In this document: positions 34,779-43,417 of the stretch, one piece after another
Numbering within the stretch: position 1 is the first letter of the stretch
Layout: each line of letters opens with the position of its first letter
Origin: JAGWBG01 sp034421095
GTDB lineage: Bacteria; Chloroflexota; Dehalococcoidia; Lucifugimonadales; JAGWBF01
Length of the DNA stretch: 64,000 nt
Direction of reading: 5' to 3'
NCBI GenBank assembly: GCA_034421095.1
Contig: DAOUKR010000024.1
Location: forward strand, 1 to 64,000
Made by a program: the position numbers and the translations under genes
The notes under the pieces: model-generated
Seen by the model: only the letters and a program-made list of their open reading frames with translations
Database searches by the model: none
Told to the model about the DNA's origin: nothing

Positions 34779-35627
34779 CTAACCGAGCACCTGGCCGGCT
34801 ATGCCTTCCAAACGGGATGCCGCATCCTCGGTTGATGTTCCAGGCAGCCTGATAACTACGCCGTCGGCGCCTGCCTCCTCAAAGCTCCTGATTTCATCGT
34901 TGTCAGGCTCACGCCCGAAGATGGTAATATCAATGGAGCCGGGATCCCGGCCATGAGTCGTAGCCAGCTCGTCCAAGGTAGCCCGGCTGGCTTTTATCTG
35001 CTCCGGTGTAACCCGATTGGGCATCCAGCCGTCGCCCCATGCCGCTACACGCTGAAGAACGTTCTTGGCCATGCCGCCCAATATAACCGGGGGGTGAGGC
35101 TTCCGGGCCGGCTTGGGCCAGGAAAACACGGGCGGGAAGTCGTAATACTTGCCGTGGAACTCGGCCTCGTCTTTCGTCCATAGCTCCTTCATGGCCTGGA
35201 CAGCCTCCCGGGTCTGGCTCCAACGGTGGGCGAAGTCGCCGCCCATGATTTCCGTCTCCTCCTTGAGCCAGCCGGCCCCTATTCCGAACAGGAACCTACC
35301 GCCTGAATAGTGGTCAAGGGTGGCTATCACCTTTGCCAGGAGCAGGGGATTGCGCTCCGGGACTAAACATATCCCCGTCCCAAGATGTATCTTTTCAGTC
35401 ACCGCAGAGGCCCGCGACAGCGCTATGAAAGGGTCCATCATGTGGGAGTAGGACTCCGGGATGACTCCATCGTCAGACCCGGGAAACCTGGATGCAGAAT
35501 CAACCGGCAAGATGGGATGCTCAGGGACCCATATAGAGTCGAACCCCAATTCCTCGGCCCTCTGGGCCAATACGGCCACGTCTACGGGCGCACCAACTAC
35601 ACTGGGCACGGAAACACCGATTTTCAT
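34779..35627 (-). CDS. LLM-class F420-dependent oxidoreductase
   Basis: This luciferase-like TIM-barrel oxidoreductase has 282 residues from ATG 35627, 6 bases after GAGGAG (a TTG two codons earlier is also open). It begins MKIGVSVPSVVG, then AEELGFDSIWVPEHP, and carries the conserved GRFLFGIGAGWLKEE and PPVILGGMAKNVLQRVA blocks of the F420 subgroup. Substrate unknown; relatives reduce or oxidise many organic molecules. cofE at 45065 supports an F420-using cell. It forms a two-gene row behind the NIPSNAP protein. Confidence 0.88.
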   Translation of the reverse strand: MKIGVSVPSVVGAPVDVAVLAQRAEELGFDSIWVPEHPILPVDSASRFPGSDDGVIPESYSHMMDPFIALSRASAVTEKIHLGTGICLVPERNPLLLAKVIATLDHYSGGRFLFGIGAGWLKEETEIMGGDFAHRWSQTREAVQAMKELWTKDEAEFHGKYYDFPPVFSWPKPARKPHPPVILGGMAKNVLQRVAAWGDGWMPNRVTPEQIKASRATLDELATTHGRDPGSIDITIFGREPDNDEIRSFEEAGADGVVIRLPGTSTEDAASRLEGIAGQVLG

Positions 35628-35670
35628 GGTCAACTCCTCTGCTTGTTGGTGATGGGGAAGTGCCGGTCTT

Positions 35671-36285
35671 TCACCGCATCGGAGAGAAGGCTGCCGGAAT
35701 CAGGATTTTATTTTCCTGTTGCACCTGGAACTCCCGGGTCGGAGCCGGCCAATTGGGGTCCTTGAACGCCTCCGCACGAATCCGGTCTCGTTCCGTCAGG
35801 TCCTTGTACGGCCACAGATGAATCCACTTGTTCAGCGGCCCAAACTCGGTATACCAGCAGGCAGCCAGAGGAGAGTATTTCTCCCGGTGGGGTATGGCAT
35901 CCGACCATCGCTTGATAACTTCGGGGAGGGCACCCCCGCGGTAGGTGTAAGTCCGCATCTCATAGACATTACCCAGTTGCTGGTTACCCAGAGGCCGCAT
36001 GAATGGAGCGGGAATCAGAATGTCGGACTGCATGTTGAGCACTACGTCTCCGGTCTTGGGGGGCCAGTTGGGGTCTTTGGCGGCTTCCGCCCGCACGTCC
36101 GCTCGCTCCTGCATGTCCTCATAGGGCCAGACATGGATAACCTGGTTCAGGGGTCCAAACTCCGTGTGCCAGAAGGCCCCAAGCTTTGAATACTTCTCGC
36201 GATGGGGCAGCGTCTCGGAAAACCTGTCTTCAAACTCGGCAACCGTGCCAGGCTTCAAATCGTATGTCCGCATCTCGTAAATCAT
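35671..36285 (-). CDS. NIPSNAP family protein, tandem domains
   Basis: This 204-residue protein consists of two NIPSNAP repeats of about 100 residues. Each has an (I/V)YEMRTY start, then HREKYS(K/P)LxAxWxTEFGPLN, then a WPY(E/K)D segment (near residues 53 and 158), then DPNWP and ILIPA. The fold is a ferredoxin-like dimeric alpha/beta barrel; the second half completes the pseudo-dimer. The function of bacterial members is largely unknown. The ATG follows GAGGAGG. It precedes the LLM gene on the same strand. Confidence 0.88.
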   Translation of the reverse strand: MIYEMRTYDLKPGTVAEFEDRFSETLPHREKYSKLGAFWHTEFGPLNQVIHVWPYEDMQERADVRAEAAKDPNWPPKTGDVVLNMQSDILIPAPFMRPLGNQQLGNVYEMRTYTYRGGALPEVIKRWSDAIPHREKYSPLAACWYTEFGPLNKWIHLWPYKDLTERDRIRAEAFKDPNWPAPTREFQVQQENKILIPAAFSPMR

Positions 36286-36599
36286 GGCGCCTCCTCTTCA
36301 TCAAGACGAAATGTTGCAAATCAGCCAATATCTCCGGGCTCTCAAGCGCCAATGTCCCTCGAAGGCCCTTCAAGAACCCGAACGGGTGCGATTCCTATTC
36401 TACTCCAGGGAATAGATACTGACAACCCGCAACCCCAGTGGCCTTGCTTGGCTTGACTTTCATATCCGTCTCTGTTAAAGTCTTGCCTACCAAATCCCCT
36501 CCGATACTGCTCCCACATACCCCACAGTACGACGGGTGATTCGCCACCGGTACATCTTGATCTTACCCCGCAAGGCCAAGATAGAGAGGTGATTTAACA
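36286..36599 (+). promoter_or_regulatory. Intergenic region with putative guaB3 promoter
   Basis: Between divergent NIPSNAP and guaB3, TTGACT (36453-36458) and TAAAGT (36476-36481) with a 17-base spacer could drive guaB3. I see no gene, repeat or structured RNA in the rest. Confidence 0.4.
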
Positions 36600-37736
36600 A
36601 TGGACGCACCAATGTTTAAGGAGCTTCACCGGGCTTATGGGTTTGATGAGGTGGCGATTGTGCCCGGGGATGTGACGATCAACCCAAGTATGGCCTCCAC
36701 GGATTTCACGATAGGCGACCATCTGTTCAATATTCCCGTGATGGCCTCAGCCATGGATGCAGTGGTATCACCGTCCTTTGCCACACTGATGCACCAGGCA
36801 GGAGGTCTGGGAGTCCTCAACCTGGAAGGCATCTATACCCGTTACGAGGACCCTTACTCAGTCCTCGAGGAGATTGCCGCTGTCCCCCAGACGGAAGCTA
36901 CGACAATGCTCCAGCGGGTGTACTCCGAGCCAATCAAAGAGGAGTTCATCGGCAACTGCGTCGAGCAGATAAAGAATTCCGGTACGGTATGCGCCGTGTC
37001 CGTTACTCCCCAGAACACCAAGCGTTTTGCCCCCATAGCGGTAGAGTGCGGAACGGATATTGTGGTAGTCCAGTCCACGGTAACCACTGCGAGGCATATA
37101 TCCCAAAGCTATCGCGGCCTTATATTCTCCGAGCTTCGCGATTTACTCAAGGTCCCCGTGGTAGTCGGCAACTGCGTAACCTCTTCAACCGCCCTGGAAC
37201 TGATGGAAACCGGCATAGACGGGGTGCTGGTGGGCGTAGGGCCGGGCGCAGCCTGCACTACCAGGGAGGTGGTTGGAGTTGGCGTGCCCCAGGTGACGGC
37301 CACTCTGGAGTGTGCCTCAGCCAGGGAGGAGTATCTCCGGCGCACCGGCAAATACGTCCCCATTATCACCGACGGCGGAATCAGGACAGGGGGCGACCTG
37401 TGCAAGGCCATAGCTTGCGGCGCCGACGCCGTGATGATTGGAACGCCCTTTGCTCAATCGGATGAGGCGCCGGGCATGGGGTTCAACTGGGGAATGGCCA
37501 ACTCCCACCCGGAGCTTCCCAGGGGCACCAGGATCAGGGCCGGCAACAAGGGCCCCGTTACGAACATACTCTTCGGCCCCACCTCAGTCACCGACGGCAC
37601 CCAGAACCTGATAGGGGCACTCAGAGCAGCTATGGGCATGTGCGGGGCATATAATATACGCGACCTTCACAAGGCCCGTATGGTCATTGCCCCTTCCATC
37701 AAGACCGAGGGGAAGGTTTTCCAGGCAGCGCAGTAG
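36600..37736 (+). CDS. guaB3: GuaB3-type IMP dehydrogenase-related protein
   Basis: This TIM-barrel enzyme of the IMP dehydrogenase/GMP reductase superfamily has 378 residues. It lacks the CBS pair that normally interrupts the barrel. PVMASAMDAVVSPSFA, GVLNLEGIYTRYEDP, and the catalytic loop GVGPGAACTTREVVGVGVPQ (with the active-site Cys followed by Thr-Thr) are visible near residues 45, 65 and 217; IITDGGIRTGGDLCKAIACG contains the phosphate-binding Gly-Gly. Actinobacterial and cyanobacterial GuaB3 proteins are the closest type; recent work ascribes GMP reductase activity to some of them. The exact reaction here is inferred. Confidence 0.87.
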   Translation: MDAPMFKELHRAYGFDEVAIVPGDVTINPSMASTDFTIGDHLFNIPVMASAMDAVVSPSFATLMHQAGGLGVLNLEGIYTRYEDPYSVLEEIAAVPQTEATTMLQRVYSEPIKEEFIGNCVEQIKNSGTVCAVSVTPQNTKRFAPIAVECGTDIVVVQSTVTTARHISQSYRGLIFSELRDLLKVPVVVGNCVTSSTALELMETGIDGVLVGVGPGAACTTREVVGVGVPQVTATLECASAREEYLRRTGKYVPIITDGGIRTGGDLCKAIACGADAVMIGTPFAQSDEAPGMGFNWGMANSHPELPRGTRIRAGNKGPVTNILFGPTSVTDGTQNLIGALRAAMGMCGAYNIRDLHKARMVIAPSIKTEGKVFQAAQ

Positions 37737-37752
37737 CTCAACGACCAGCCGC

Positions 37753-39018
37753 CTAATCAGTCCCCAAGACAAGTTCCCGGACCTCGTCAGGGCTTTGAAG
37801 CAGCCCTATTACACCGTCAATGGCCTCTTCCGCTGCCTGCTCAATGGTATCCAGGCCCAAACGCCCGCCGTCGGGGTGCATCAGGAGACGGAAGGTTGGC
37901 GCAGCGCCGGGATACCCGGTGATGGGGATGGTCACCATCCCGTGGTCCCTCAGCATGATGAACGACGCGGCGACGCTCATCTCCTCGGCAATCAGGGAGG
38001 TCTCTTGTTCCTTCGTCCTTGAAAGCACCAACTCACCAAAATCATGCGCCGACATCGCCACCCCGGGACCAGCCTGGTAAATGTATTCACCATATTTGGG
38101 CCGGAGACGCTCCATCAAACGGCGCGCAAGTTGCCCCGCCTCGCGTATCCTCTCAGGGTCATAGGCCTCCATACCCCGCAGCCCTGCAACGTAGTGTCCC
38201 GACTGCGCCTCCAGGCCGTACTGAAAGACCTGGGTCTGAATCCTCTCCATCAGCTCCCGCTTCGCCACCACGGCGCCGCTTCGAGGGCCGGGGACGTGCT
38301 TGTCCAGGGACCACACGGTCACGTCTATATCCCCTAAGCCAAAGCTGACGGGTTCTTCGTAGAAGATGCTTCGGGAAGCCATGTGAGCATCGTCTGCCAC
38401 CACCGTCAGGCCCATACCCTTGGCCAGGGATATAGCACGGGCCGCGTCGTGAGCCGAGAGATGGTACTTCTGAGGGGTCGTGGGGGTGATAACCACCATA
38501 CTCCAGGTGCCGCCATTCAGCGCTCGCTCCAGGGCATCTACCCCCTGGACCTCGTAGAAACTGCCCCCGGCCAACTCCACCGCTTGCTGCACTGACGGGT
38601 GGGACCTCCCATTGGGTACAAGGGAAAGGACCCTGTCATTCTTGTTCACCAGCGCAAGCATGATGCCCAACAACCCGGAGGTTACCCGGTTACATATAAC
38701 TGCACCATGGTCCCTGGGGTTGCCCCCCGTGTGCTGAATCGCCAACTCCTCGGCCCTGCCGCCAAAGTAGGCATAGAAGGAGAACTGGGAATCCAGGGAT
38801 GGCAGGTCCTCCAGGTCCAGAGGAAAGGCGCGCACAAGGCCGGTCATGTTGTAAATGCTTTCCTTCCCCTGGGCCAGCACCCGTCGCCGAATCATGTTCC
38901 GGCCGTGGATGGCCTTCCTCGACTCTACGTCGGGCCCGCTAATTATGCTCCCGTACCTGTAGCTCTCAGGCGCCTTCAGAATGTCGTCCAATATGTCCGG
39001 GTCGCGTTCCTCGGCCAT
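37753..39018 (-). CDS. SelA-like PLP-dependent (fold type I) enzyme
   Basis: This 421-residue protein resembles the SelA and class-V aminotransferase group. The probable PLP lysine is in WSLDKHVPGPRSGAVVAKRE (near residue 243), which parallels the GDKLxGGPQAG motif of SelA. VVADDAHMASRS holds the Asp that contacts the pyridine nitrogen. The segment NRVTSGLLGIMLALVNKNDR near 110 is the cofactor phosphate region. It is shorter than SelA (about 460) and lacks its canonical N-terminus, so selenocysteinyl-tRNA synthesis is not claimed. The ATG follows AAGGAGGAAGG. It is the last gene of the his row. Confidence 0.65.
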   Translation of the reverse strand: MAEERDPDILDDILKAPESYRYGSIISGPDVESRKAIHGRNMIRRRVLAQGKESIYNMTGLVRAFPLDLEDLPSLDSQFSFYAYFGGRAEELAIQHTGGNPRDHGAVICNRVTSGLLGIMLALVNKNDRVLSLVPNGRSHPSVQQAVELAGGSFYEVQGVDALERALNGGTWSMVVITPTTPQKYHLSAHDAARAISLAKGMGLTVVADDAHMASRSIFYEEPVSFGLGDIDVTVWSLDKHVPGPRSGAVVAKRELMERIQTQVFQYGLEAQSGHYVAGLRGMEAYDPERIREAGQLARRLMERLRPKYGEYIYQAGPGVAMSAHDFGELVLSRTKEQETSLIAEEMSVAASFIMLRDHGMVTIPITGYPGAAPTFRLLMHPDGGRLGLDTIEQAAEEAIDGVIGLLQSPDEVRELVLGTD

Positions 39019-39048
39019 GACCTTCCTCCTTCGGGATTACTTCCTAAT

Positions 39049-39669
39049 CTATCGCCTCCGCTCCCGCAACTCTTCCCACACCTGCCGGGGTGACACGCCA
39101 GATGCGGACAGAAGCACCAGGGTGTGATATAGCAAGTCCGCCACCTCGCCCGGCAGATTCTCTGTCTCACCCTGGGTTGCTGCGATGGCGGTCTCTCCTG
39201 CCTCTTCGATTACCTTTTGAGCAATGCGCCCTATGCCCCCTTCGAAGAGCCCGGCCGTGTAGCTACCTTCGGGCATGTCGCGCTTCCGGTCCTGAATCAG
39301 GGCGAAGAGTTCGTCCAGCACCCCTGAACCGGGTTCGACCTGCTGAAAAGATTCCGGCATACCATCCAGGGGGGTGAAGAAACAGGACGTATTGCCGGTG
39401 TGGCACGCGGGGCCATCCGGCTCCACCTTTAGAAGTATCGTATCGGCGTCGCAGTCCACGTATAGCTCTCTCAGGTTCAGATAGTTGCCGGATACCTCTC
39501 CCTTGTGCCACAGGTCTTCACGGCTCCGGCTGTAGAACCATACCTGAATCCCTTCTACGGTGCGTTTCAGGGACCCCGGATTCATGTAGCCAAGCATAAG
39601 CACCTGTCCGGTGTTGGCGTCCTGGGCTATGGCGGGAACCAACCCCTGCTCGTTCAGCTTTATCTCCAT
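39049..39669 (-). CDS. hisIE: Bifunctional phosphoribosyl-AMP cyclohydrolase/phosphoribosyl-ATP pyrophosphatase
   Basis: This enzyme does steps 2 and 3 of histidine biosynthesis. It has 206 residues from ATG 39669, after GGAGG. The HisI part carries the metal sites VDCDAD (Asp72, 74, 76) and CHTGNTSC (Cys89, Cys96). The HisE part begins near residue 118 and has KVIEEAGETAIAATQGE and LLYHTLVLLSASGV. The fusion is common. It belongs to the row with hisF, hisA and hisH. Confidence 0.96.
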   Translation of the reverse strand: MEIKLNEQGLVPAIAQDANTGQVLMLGYMNPGSLKRTVEGIQVWFYSRSREDLWHKGEVSGNYLNLRELYVDCDADTILLKVEPDGPACHTGNTSCFFTPLDGMPESFQQVEPGSGVLDELFALIQDRKRDMPEGSYTAGLFEGGIGRIAQKVIEEAGETAIAATQGETENLPGEVADLLYHTLVLLSASGVSPRQVWEELRERRR

Positions 39670-39741
39670 TCTTCCCGGCCTCCTAAAGAAGGTGTCCAAA
39701 AAAGTCATCCTGCGAATGGGGGGTCAGGGCTGCGTGTGTAT

Positions 39742-39768
39742 GGATTCCGGCTCAAGGCCGGAATGACG
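39742..39768. repeat. Dispersed GGATTCCGG repeat
   Basis: GGATTCCGGC-TCAAG-GCCGGAATGACGG forms a perfect stem (GGATTCCGGC is not fully paired; ATTCCGGC pairs with GCCGGAAT). It is the same element as at 45002, 53361 and 53565. Confidence 0.75.
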
Positions 39769-39792
39769 GTTTTTCAGAGGCCTCCTGAGGAT

Positions 39793-40509
39793 TCAAGATG
39801 CAGCCCGCAGTATCTCGGGTAGCTCGTTGAGGCTCTTTATCTCGTAATCAGGACTCAAGTATTGAGGGTCCGGCGACATCCCGTGCCGGTTAATCCAGAC
39901 TGCCCTCATGCCCGCTCCCTTAGCTCCCACAACGTCGTCATACAGCGTATCGCCCACGTATATGGCCTCATCCGGTCTCACGCCCATTCTGTCCATAATC
40001 TCCCTGAAAGGCGCAGGCAAGGGCTTGTAGGCACGCGCCCCCTCGGAGGACAGCACGGCCTCAAATTTCCATCCCATACGGGCAAGGAGGGGATAGAGAT
40101 AGTTATCATCAGCGTTAGACAAGACGCCTGTGTTCCAGCCGGCCTGGAGGGCTGGCAGAGCATCAAGGGCATCCTGATAGGGATTTCTTCTGCCCATGTC
40201 CCTTATTGCGTCATTGGCAGCAGCTGCAGCATCACCTTTGATACCAAGTTTGGTGAAAACGCCGCTAAAGCACTCACTCCACGCCTGCTCATAGGACTTG
40301 AAGGGTGGACTCTTTTCCGGCTCTTCCAGGTTCTGCCGTTCTTTTCGGAACATTACTTCCAGAGACTTCCACTCCTGGTACAGGTACTCCGGGTCTACGG
40401 CCAAGCCCTGGACTCTGCATATTTCTCGGAAGGTGTCCTTCCAAAGGGCTGGGTTGTTCTCCGCCAGGGTCTCGTACATGTCAAAGATTACGGTGGTGAT
40501 TCTGCTCAT
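39793..40509 (-). CDS. HAD-superfamily hydrolase
   Basis: This 238-residue phosphatase-like protein lies inside the his row. Motif I is FDMYETLAENN (nucleophile Asp10), motif II VLSNADDN near 130, motif III the Lys in ARAYKPLPAPF near 165, and motif IV YVGDTLYDDVVGAKGAGM near 190. The second Asp of DxD is a Tyr, as in dehalogenase-type or other subgroup members rather than classical phosphatases. A histidinol-phosphatase role is possible by position between hisF and hisIE, but it is not supported by sequence alone. Confidence 0.85.
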   Translation of the reverse strand: MSRITTVIFDMYETLAENNPALWKDTFREICRVQGLAVDPEYLYQEWKSLEVMFRKERQNLEEPEKSPPFKSYEQAWSECFSGVFTKLGIKGDAAAAANDAIRDMGRRNPYQDALDALPALQAGWNTGVLSNADDNYLYPLLARMGWKFEAVLSSEGARAYKPLPAPFREIMDRMGVRPDEAIYVGDTLYDDVVGAKGAGMRAVWINRHGMSPDPQYLSPDYEIKSLNELPEILRAAS

Positions 40510-40588
40510 GGTATTGCAAGGGCGAGGTGCGTCTCACCCCTGCACCTCCTTTATGTAAATCAAATCATGGCATTTCAGAATTCAACTA

Positions 40589-41398
40589 TTATTGGGAAGG
40601 ACGAACAGGCACTCCCCTGGCCGCCAGATAGTCCTTAGCCTGGGAAATGGAATATGTTCCGAAATGGAAGATGCTTGCTGCGAGGACTGCGTGGGCTTCG
40701 CCTTCGGTGAAAGCGCTATGAAGGTGCTCCAGGGTCCCAGCCCCTCCGCTGGCGATGACCGGCACCTCCACCGACCGGGATATGGTCCTCGTTAGCTCCA
40801 GGTCATAGCCCTCCTGCCTTCCATCAGCATCCATACTTGTCAAGAGGACCTCTCCGGCTCCTAGCTCCACTGCCCTTACAGCCCATTTCACGGCATCAAT
40901 GCCGGTGGGAGTGCGCCCTCCATGGGTATACACCTCCCATTGGGAGCCGGCTTCCAGGGAAAGCCCATCGCCACTCCCCGTCCCCAAGTGGGACTCTACC
41001 CTCTTGGCATCAATAGCTATAACTATACACTGGCTGCCGAAATGGTATGCTCCTTCGCTTATCAATTGGGGGTTGCTGACTGCCGCAGTATTCACCGAAA
41101 CCTTGTCCGCTCCCGCCCTCAGCATACGCCTCACGTCATCAATGGTCCGTATGCCGCCGCCTACCGTAAGGGGAATAAAGACTTCTCGAGACACTTCCCT
41201 GACCACATCCACCATAGTATCGCGGGCATGGGCGCTTGCGGTGATGTCGAGGAATACCAGTTCATCCCCACCTTCCCTGTCATAGAGCGCAGCCAGTTCC
41301 GCCGGGTCACCGGCGTCCCTCAGGCTCACAAAGCTGACGCCTTTGACCACCCGTCCGGCGTCAACGTCAAGGCATGGAATTATACGCTTGGTAAGCAT
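40589..41398 (-). CDS. hisF: Imidazole glycerol phosphate synthase, cyclase subunit
   Basis: This TIM barrel uses ammonia from HisH to close the imidazole ring, giving IGP and AICAR. It has 269 residues. RIIPCLDVDAGRVVKG carries catalytic Asp11 and CIVIAIDAKRV carries Asp130. GGGIRTIDD and ASGGAGTLEHL bind the two phosphates. It lies in the his row, 10 bases after the methyltransferase gene. Confidence 0.97.
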   Translation of the reverse strand: MLTKRIIPCLDVDAGRVVKGVSFVSLRDAGDPAELAALYDREGGDELVFLDITASAHARDTMVDVVREVSREVFIPLTVGGGIRTIDDVRRMLRAGADKVSVNTAAVSNPQLISEGAYHFGSQCIVIAIDAKRVESHLGTGSGDGLSLEAGSQWEVYTHGGRTPTGIDAVKWAVRAVELGAGEVLLTSMDADGRQEGYDLELTRTISRSVEVPVIASGGAGTLEHLHSAFTEGEAHAVLAASIFHFGTYSISQAKDYLAARGVPVRPSQ

Positions 41399-41407
41399 GT
41401 CCTGCCC

Positions 41408-41986
41408 CTATTTTCTCAGCATAGCCATGTAGTGGTCACCATTGAGGTCCCGCCACCAACGGAACTGGAATCCCGCCTCCCGGGCAAGTGCGTCCAACTC
41501 ATCAGGCTGAATGCGTTTTTCCATCGGTGGTCCATACTCTGTGTCTTTGCGATAGTGCAGCAGCACGGTACACCAGCCCCCCGGCTTCAGCAAGTCTCTT
41601 ACGGCCTTCAAAAAAGCTACCCGGTCCTCGTTGGCATGAACGACGAAAGCAAGAAAAGACCCGTCCAGGGACTCTTTTTCTACCGGAAACTCCAAGGGAG
41701 AACACTTGAGAGCTGCGACGTTGCCCATGTGCACCTCAGACATCCTCCGGCGAAGAGCGTCGAGCATCTCGTCGGATATATCCAAAGCATAGAGCTTACC
41801 GTGAATCAGATGTTTGGCTAGAGGGATGGTGAAGTAGCCAGGCCCACAGCCAATATCGGCAACGTGATCGTATGGCTCAATGGGCATGAACGTCATAATT
41901 ACAAATGGGTCAAGCTCTCTCTCTCGTTCCGGACGGAGAAGTCTCTTTATCAGCTCTTGGGTTACCTGCGGGTCTGCCTCTGTCAC
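41408..41986 (-). CDS. Class I SAM-dependent methyltransferase
   Basis: This 192-residue methyltransferase starts with GTG overlapping the hisA stop by 4 bases. Motif I is VADIGCGPGYFTIPLAKHL (near residue 43), followed by LYALDISDEMLDALRRRM (the acidic ribose contact) and LLKPGGWCTVLLHYR. The substrate is unknown. Its placement between hisA and hisF, translationally coupled, suggests co-expression, but I know no histidine pathway step needing it. Confidence 0.88.
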   Translation of the reverse strand: MTEADPQVTQELIKRLLRPERERELDPFVIMTFMPIEPYDHVADIGCGPGYFTIPLAKHLIHGKLYALDISDEMLDALRRRMSEVHMGNVAALKCSPLEFPVEKESLDGSFLAFVVHANEDRVAFLKAVRDLLKPGGWCTVLLHYRKDTEYGPPMEKRIQPDELDALAREAGFQFRWWRDLNGDHYMAMLRK

Positions 41987-42735
41987 GAGTTATTGCTCCT
42001 TGCTGTCCCGCCTCCAAGTGAGTCCACGGTCCGAATGGCAGACCCCAAGTCTATATCGCCCGTGTAGAGCGACCTGCCGAGTATAGCTCCCTCTGCACCG
42101 ATTGCCGCCAGGCGTGCAATATGCTCCGTAGACGATATGCCCCCTGACGCCAGAATGGGCCGGCGGGTACGTTCTACCAGTTCCTGAATAGCCTCAAAAT
42201 TGGGCAGCGTCAGGGTTCCGTCTCTGGATATGTCGGTGTAGAGGAACCGGACCACACCCAAGCCCTCCATTTGCTCCACCATCTCCGAAGCGTTTACGGA
42301 TGTATTTTCGGTCCAGCCATTAATGGCTACCCGCCCGTCCCTGGCATCCACGGCTACCACGACACGCTCCCCACCGTGCTCGTCGCACAGTCGGGCCACC
42401 AGGTCCGGGGCCTGTACCGCCGCGGTCCCCAGGACAACCCTATCGACGCCGATGCCCAGGAGGGTTTTCGCTGCCCCCGATGTCCTCACACCGCCGCCGA
42501 CCTGTACCGGTATATTTACCTGTGTGGAGATTGCCTCTATTACCTCAAGATTTGCCAACTCGCCACTCGCTGCCCCGTCCAGGTCAACTACGTGAAGCCT
42601 GCTTGCGCCTTCACGCTGCCACCTCAAGGAGACGCTCACTGGGTCGTCCGAGTAGACAGTCTCCTTTTCATAGTCCCCCTGGTACAGCCTCACGCATCGT
42701 CCGGCCTTCAGGTCAATTGCAGGTATTATTTCCAT
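41983..42735 (-). CDS. hisA: ProFAR isomerase HisA
   Basis: This (beta/alpha)8 isomerase catalyses the Amadori rearrangement of ProFAR to PRFAR. It is 250 residues. EIIPAIDLKAGRCVRLYQGD has catalytic Asp8, VVVAVDARDG has Asp130, and QVGGGVRTS and ASGGISSTEH bind phosphates. It precedes the methyltransferase and hisF. PriA-type dual activity with TrpF is unlikely since a trpF gene exists at 52635. Confidence 0.96.
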   Translation of the reverse strand: MEIIPAIDLKAGRCVRLYQGDYEKETVYSDDPVSVSLRWQREGASRLHVVDLDGAASGELANLEVIEAISTQVNIPVQVGGGVRTSGAAKTLLGIGVDRVVLGTAAVQAPDLVARLCDEHGGERVVVAVDARDGRVAINGWTENTSVNASEMVEQMEGLGVVRFLYTDISRDGTLTLPNFEAIQELVERTRRPILASGGISSTEHIARLAAIGAEGAILGRSLYTGDIDLGSAIRTVDSLGGGTARSNNS

Positions 42736-42784
42736 AGGAAGCTGTACCTTTCGATGGAGGTCTCTCCGGGCTTCGCTCCATAGT

Positions 42785-43417
42785 TCAGTGGCCTACAGGT
42801 CTGGACAGGGCAAACCCGATAAAGTTCTCGTATATCCTCAGGCCCAGCACACCGCTTTTCTCCGGGTGGAACTGGGTAGCTACCAGGTTACCTCTTATGA
42901 GAACGCTGCAAAAGGAAGTCCCGTACTCAGTAATCCCTGCTGCTAGGTTCCGGTCTTCAGGCTCTGCATAGTAACTGTGTACGAAGTAGAAGTGGGAGTC
43001 TTCAGGTATTCCATCGAACAGGGGATGAGACCCTCTGAGCTCGACCACGTTCCAGCCCATGTGAGGGACCTTCAACCCTGCAGGAAGCTTGCGGGTCTTG
43101 CCAGGTATTATGCCCAGACAATCGGCCTCGCCCTCCTCGGTGCTGTCCATCAATAGCTGCAGACCCACGCAGACACCCAGGAACGGCCGGCCGGAGTCGG
43201 CGTATTCTCGCAATGGCTCCACCAGCCCGCACTCGCGAAGGGCACGCATGGCGGCATCTCCGGCCCCTACCCCTGGAAGAATCAGAGCGTCGGCCGCAAG
43301 AAGGCTTCCGGGGTCATCGGTAATCTCCGGATACACACCCGTCTTCTCCAGAGCTTGGGAGACGCTGCGCAGGTTCCCCGAGCCGTAGTCAACCACGACG
43401 ACACTCAGCTTCCTCAT
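42785..43417 (-). CDS. hisH: Imidazole glycerol phosphate synthase, glutaminase subunit
   Basis: This class I amidotransferase makes ammonia for HisF. It has 210 residues. VVVDYGSGNLRSV is the N-terminal oxyanion-strand block, the nucleophile is Cys83 in GVCVGLQLLMD, and the His/Glu pair lies in TQFHPEKSG (His184, Glu186). Its ATG overlaps the upstream hydrolase stop as ATGA. Confidence 0.97.
   Translation of the reverse strand: MRKLSVVVVDYGSGNLRSVSQALEKTGVYPEITDDPGSLLAADALILPGVGAGDAAMRALRECGLVEPLREYADSGRPFLGVCVGLQLLMDSTEEGEADCLGIIPGKTRKLPAGLKVPHMGWNVVELRGSHPLFDGIPEDSHFYFVHSYYAEPEDRNLAAGITEYGTSFCSVLIRGNLVATQFHPEKSGVLGLRIYENFIGFALSRPVGH

Noticed and set aside
37753..39018. Calling the PLP enzyme selA
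   Set aside because: Lysine motif is only similar, the chain is shorter and lacks the SelA N-terminus; the presence of selC alone is not enough.
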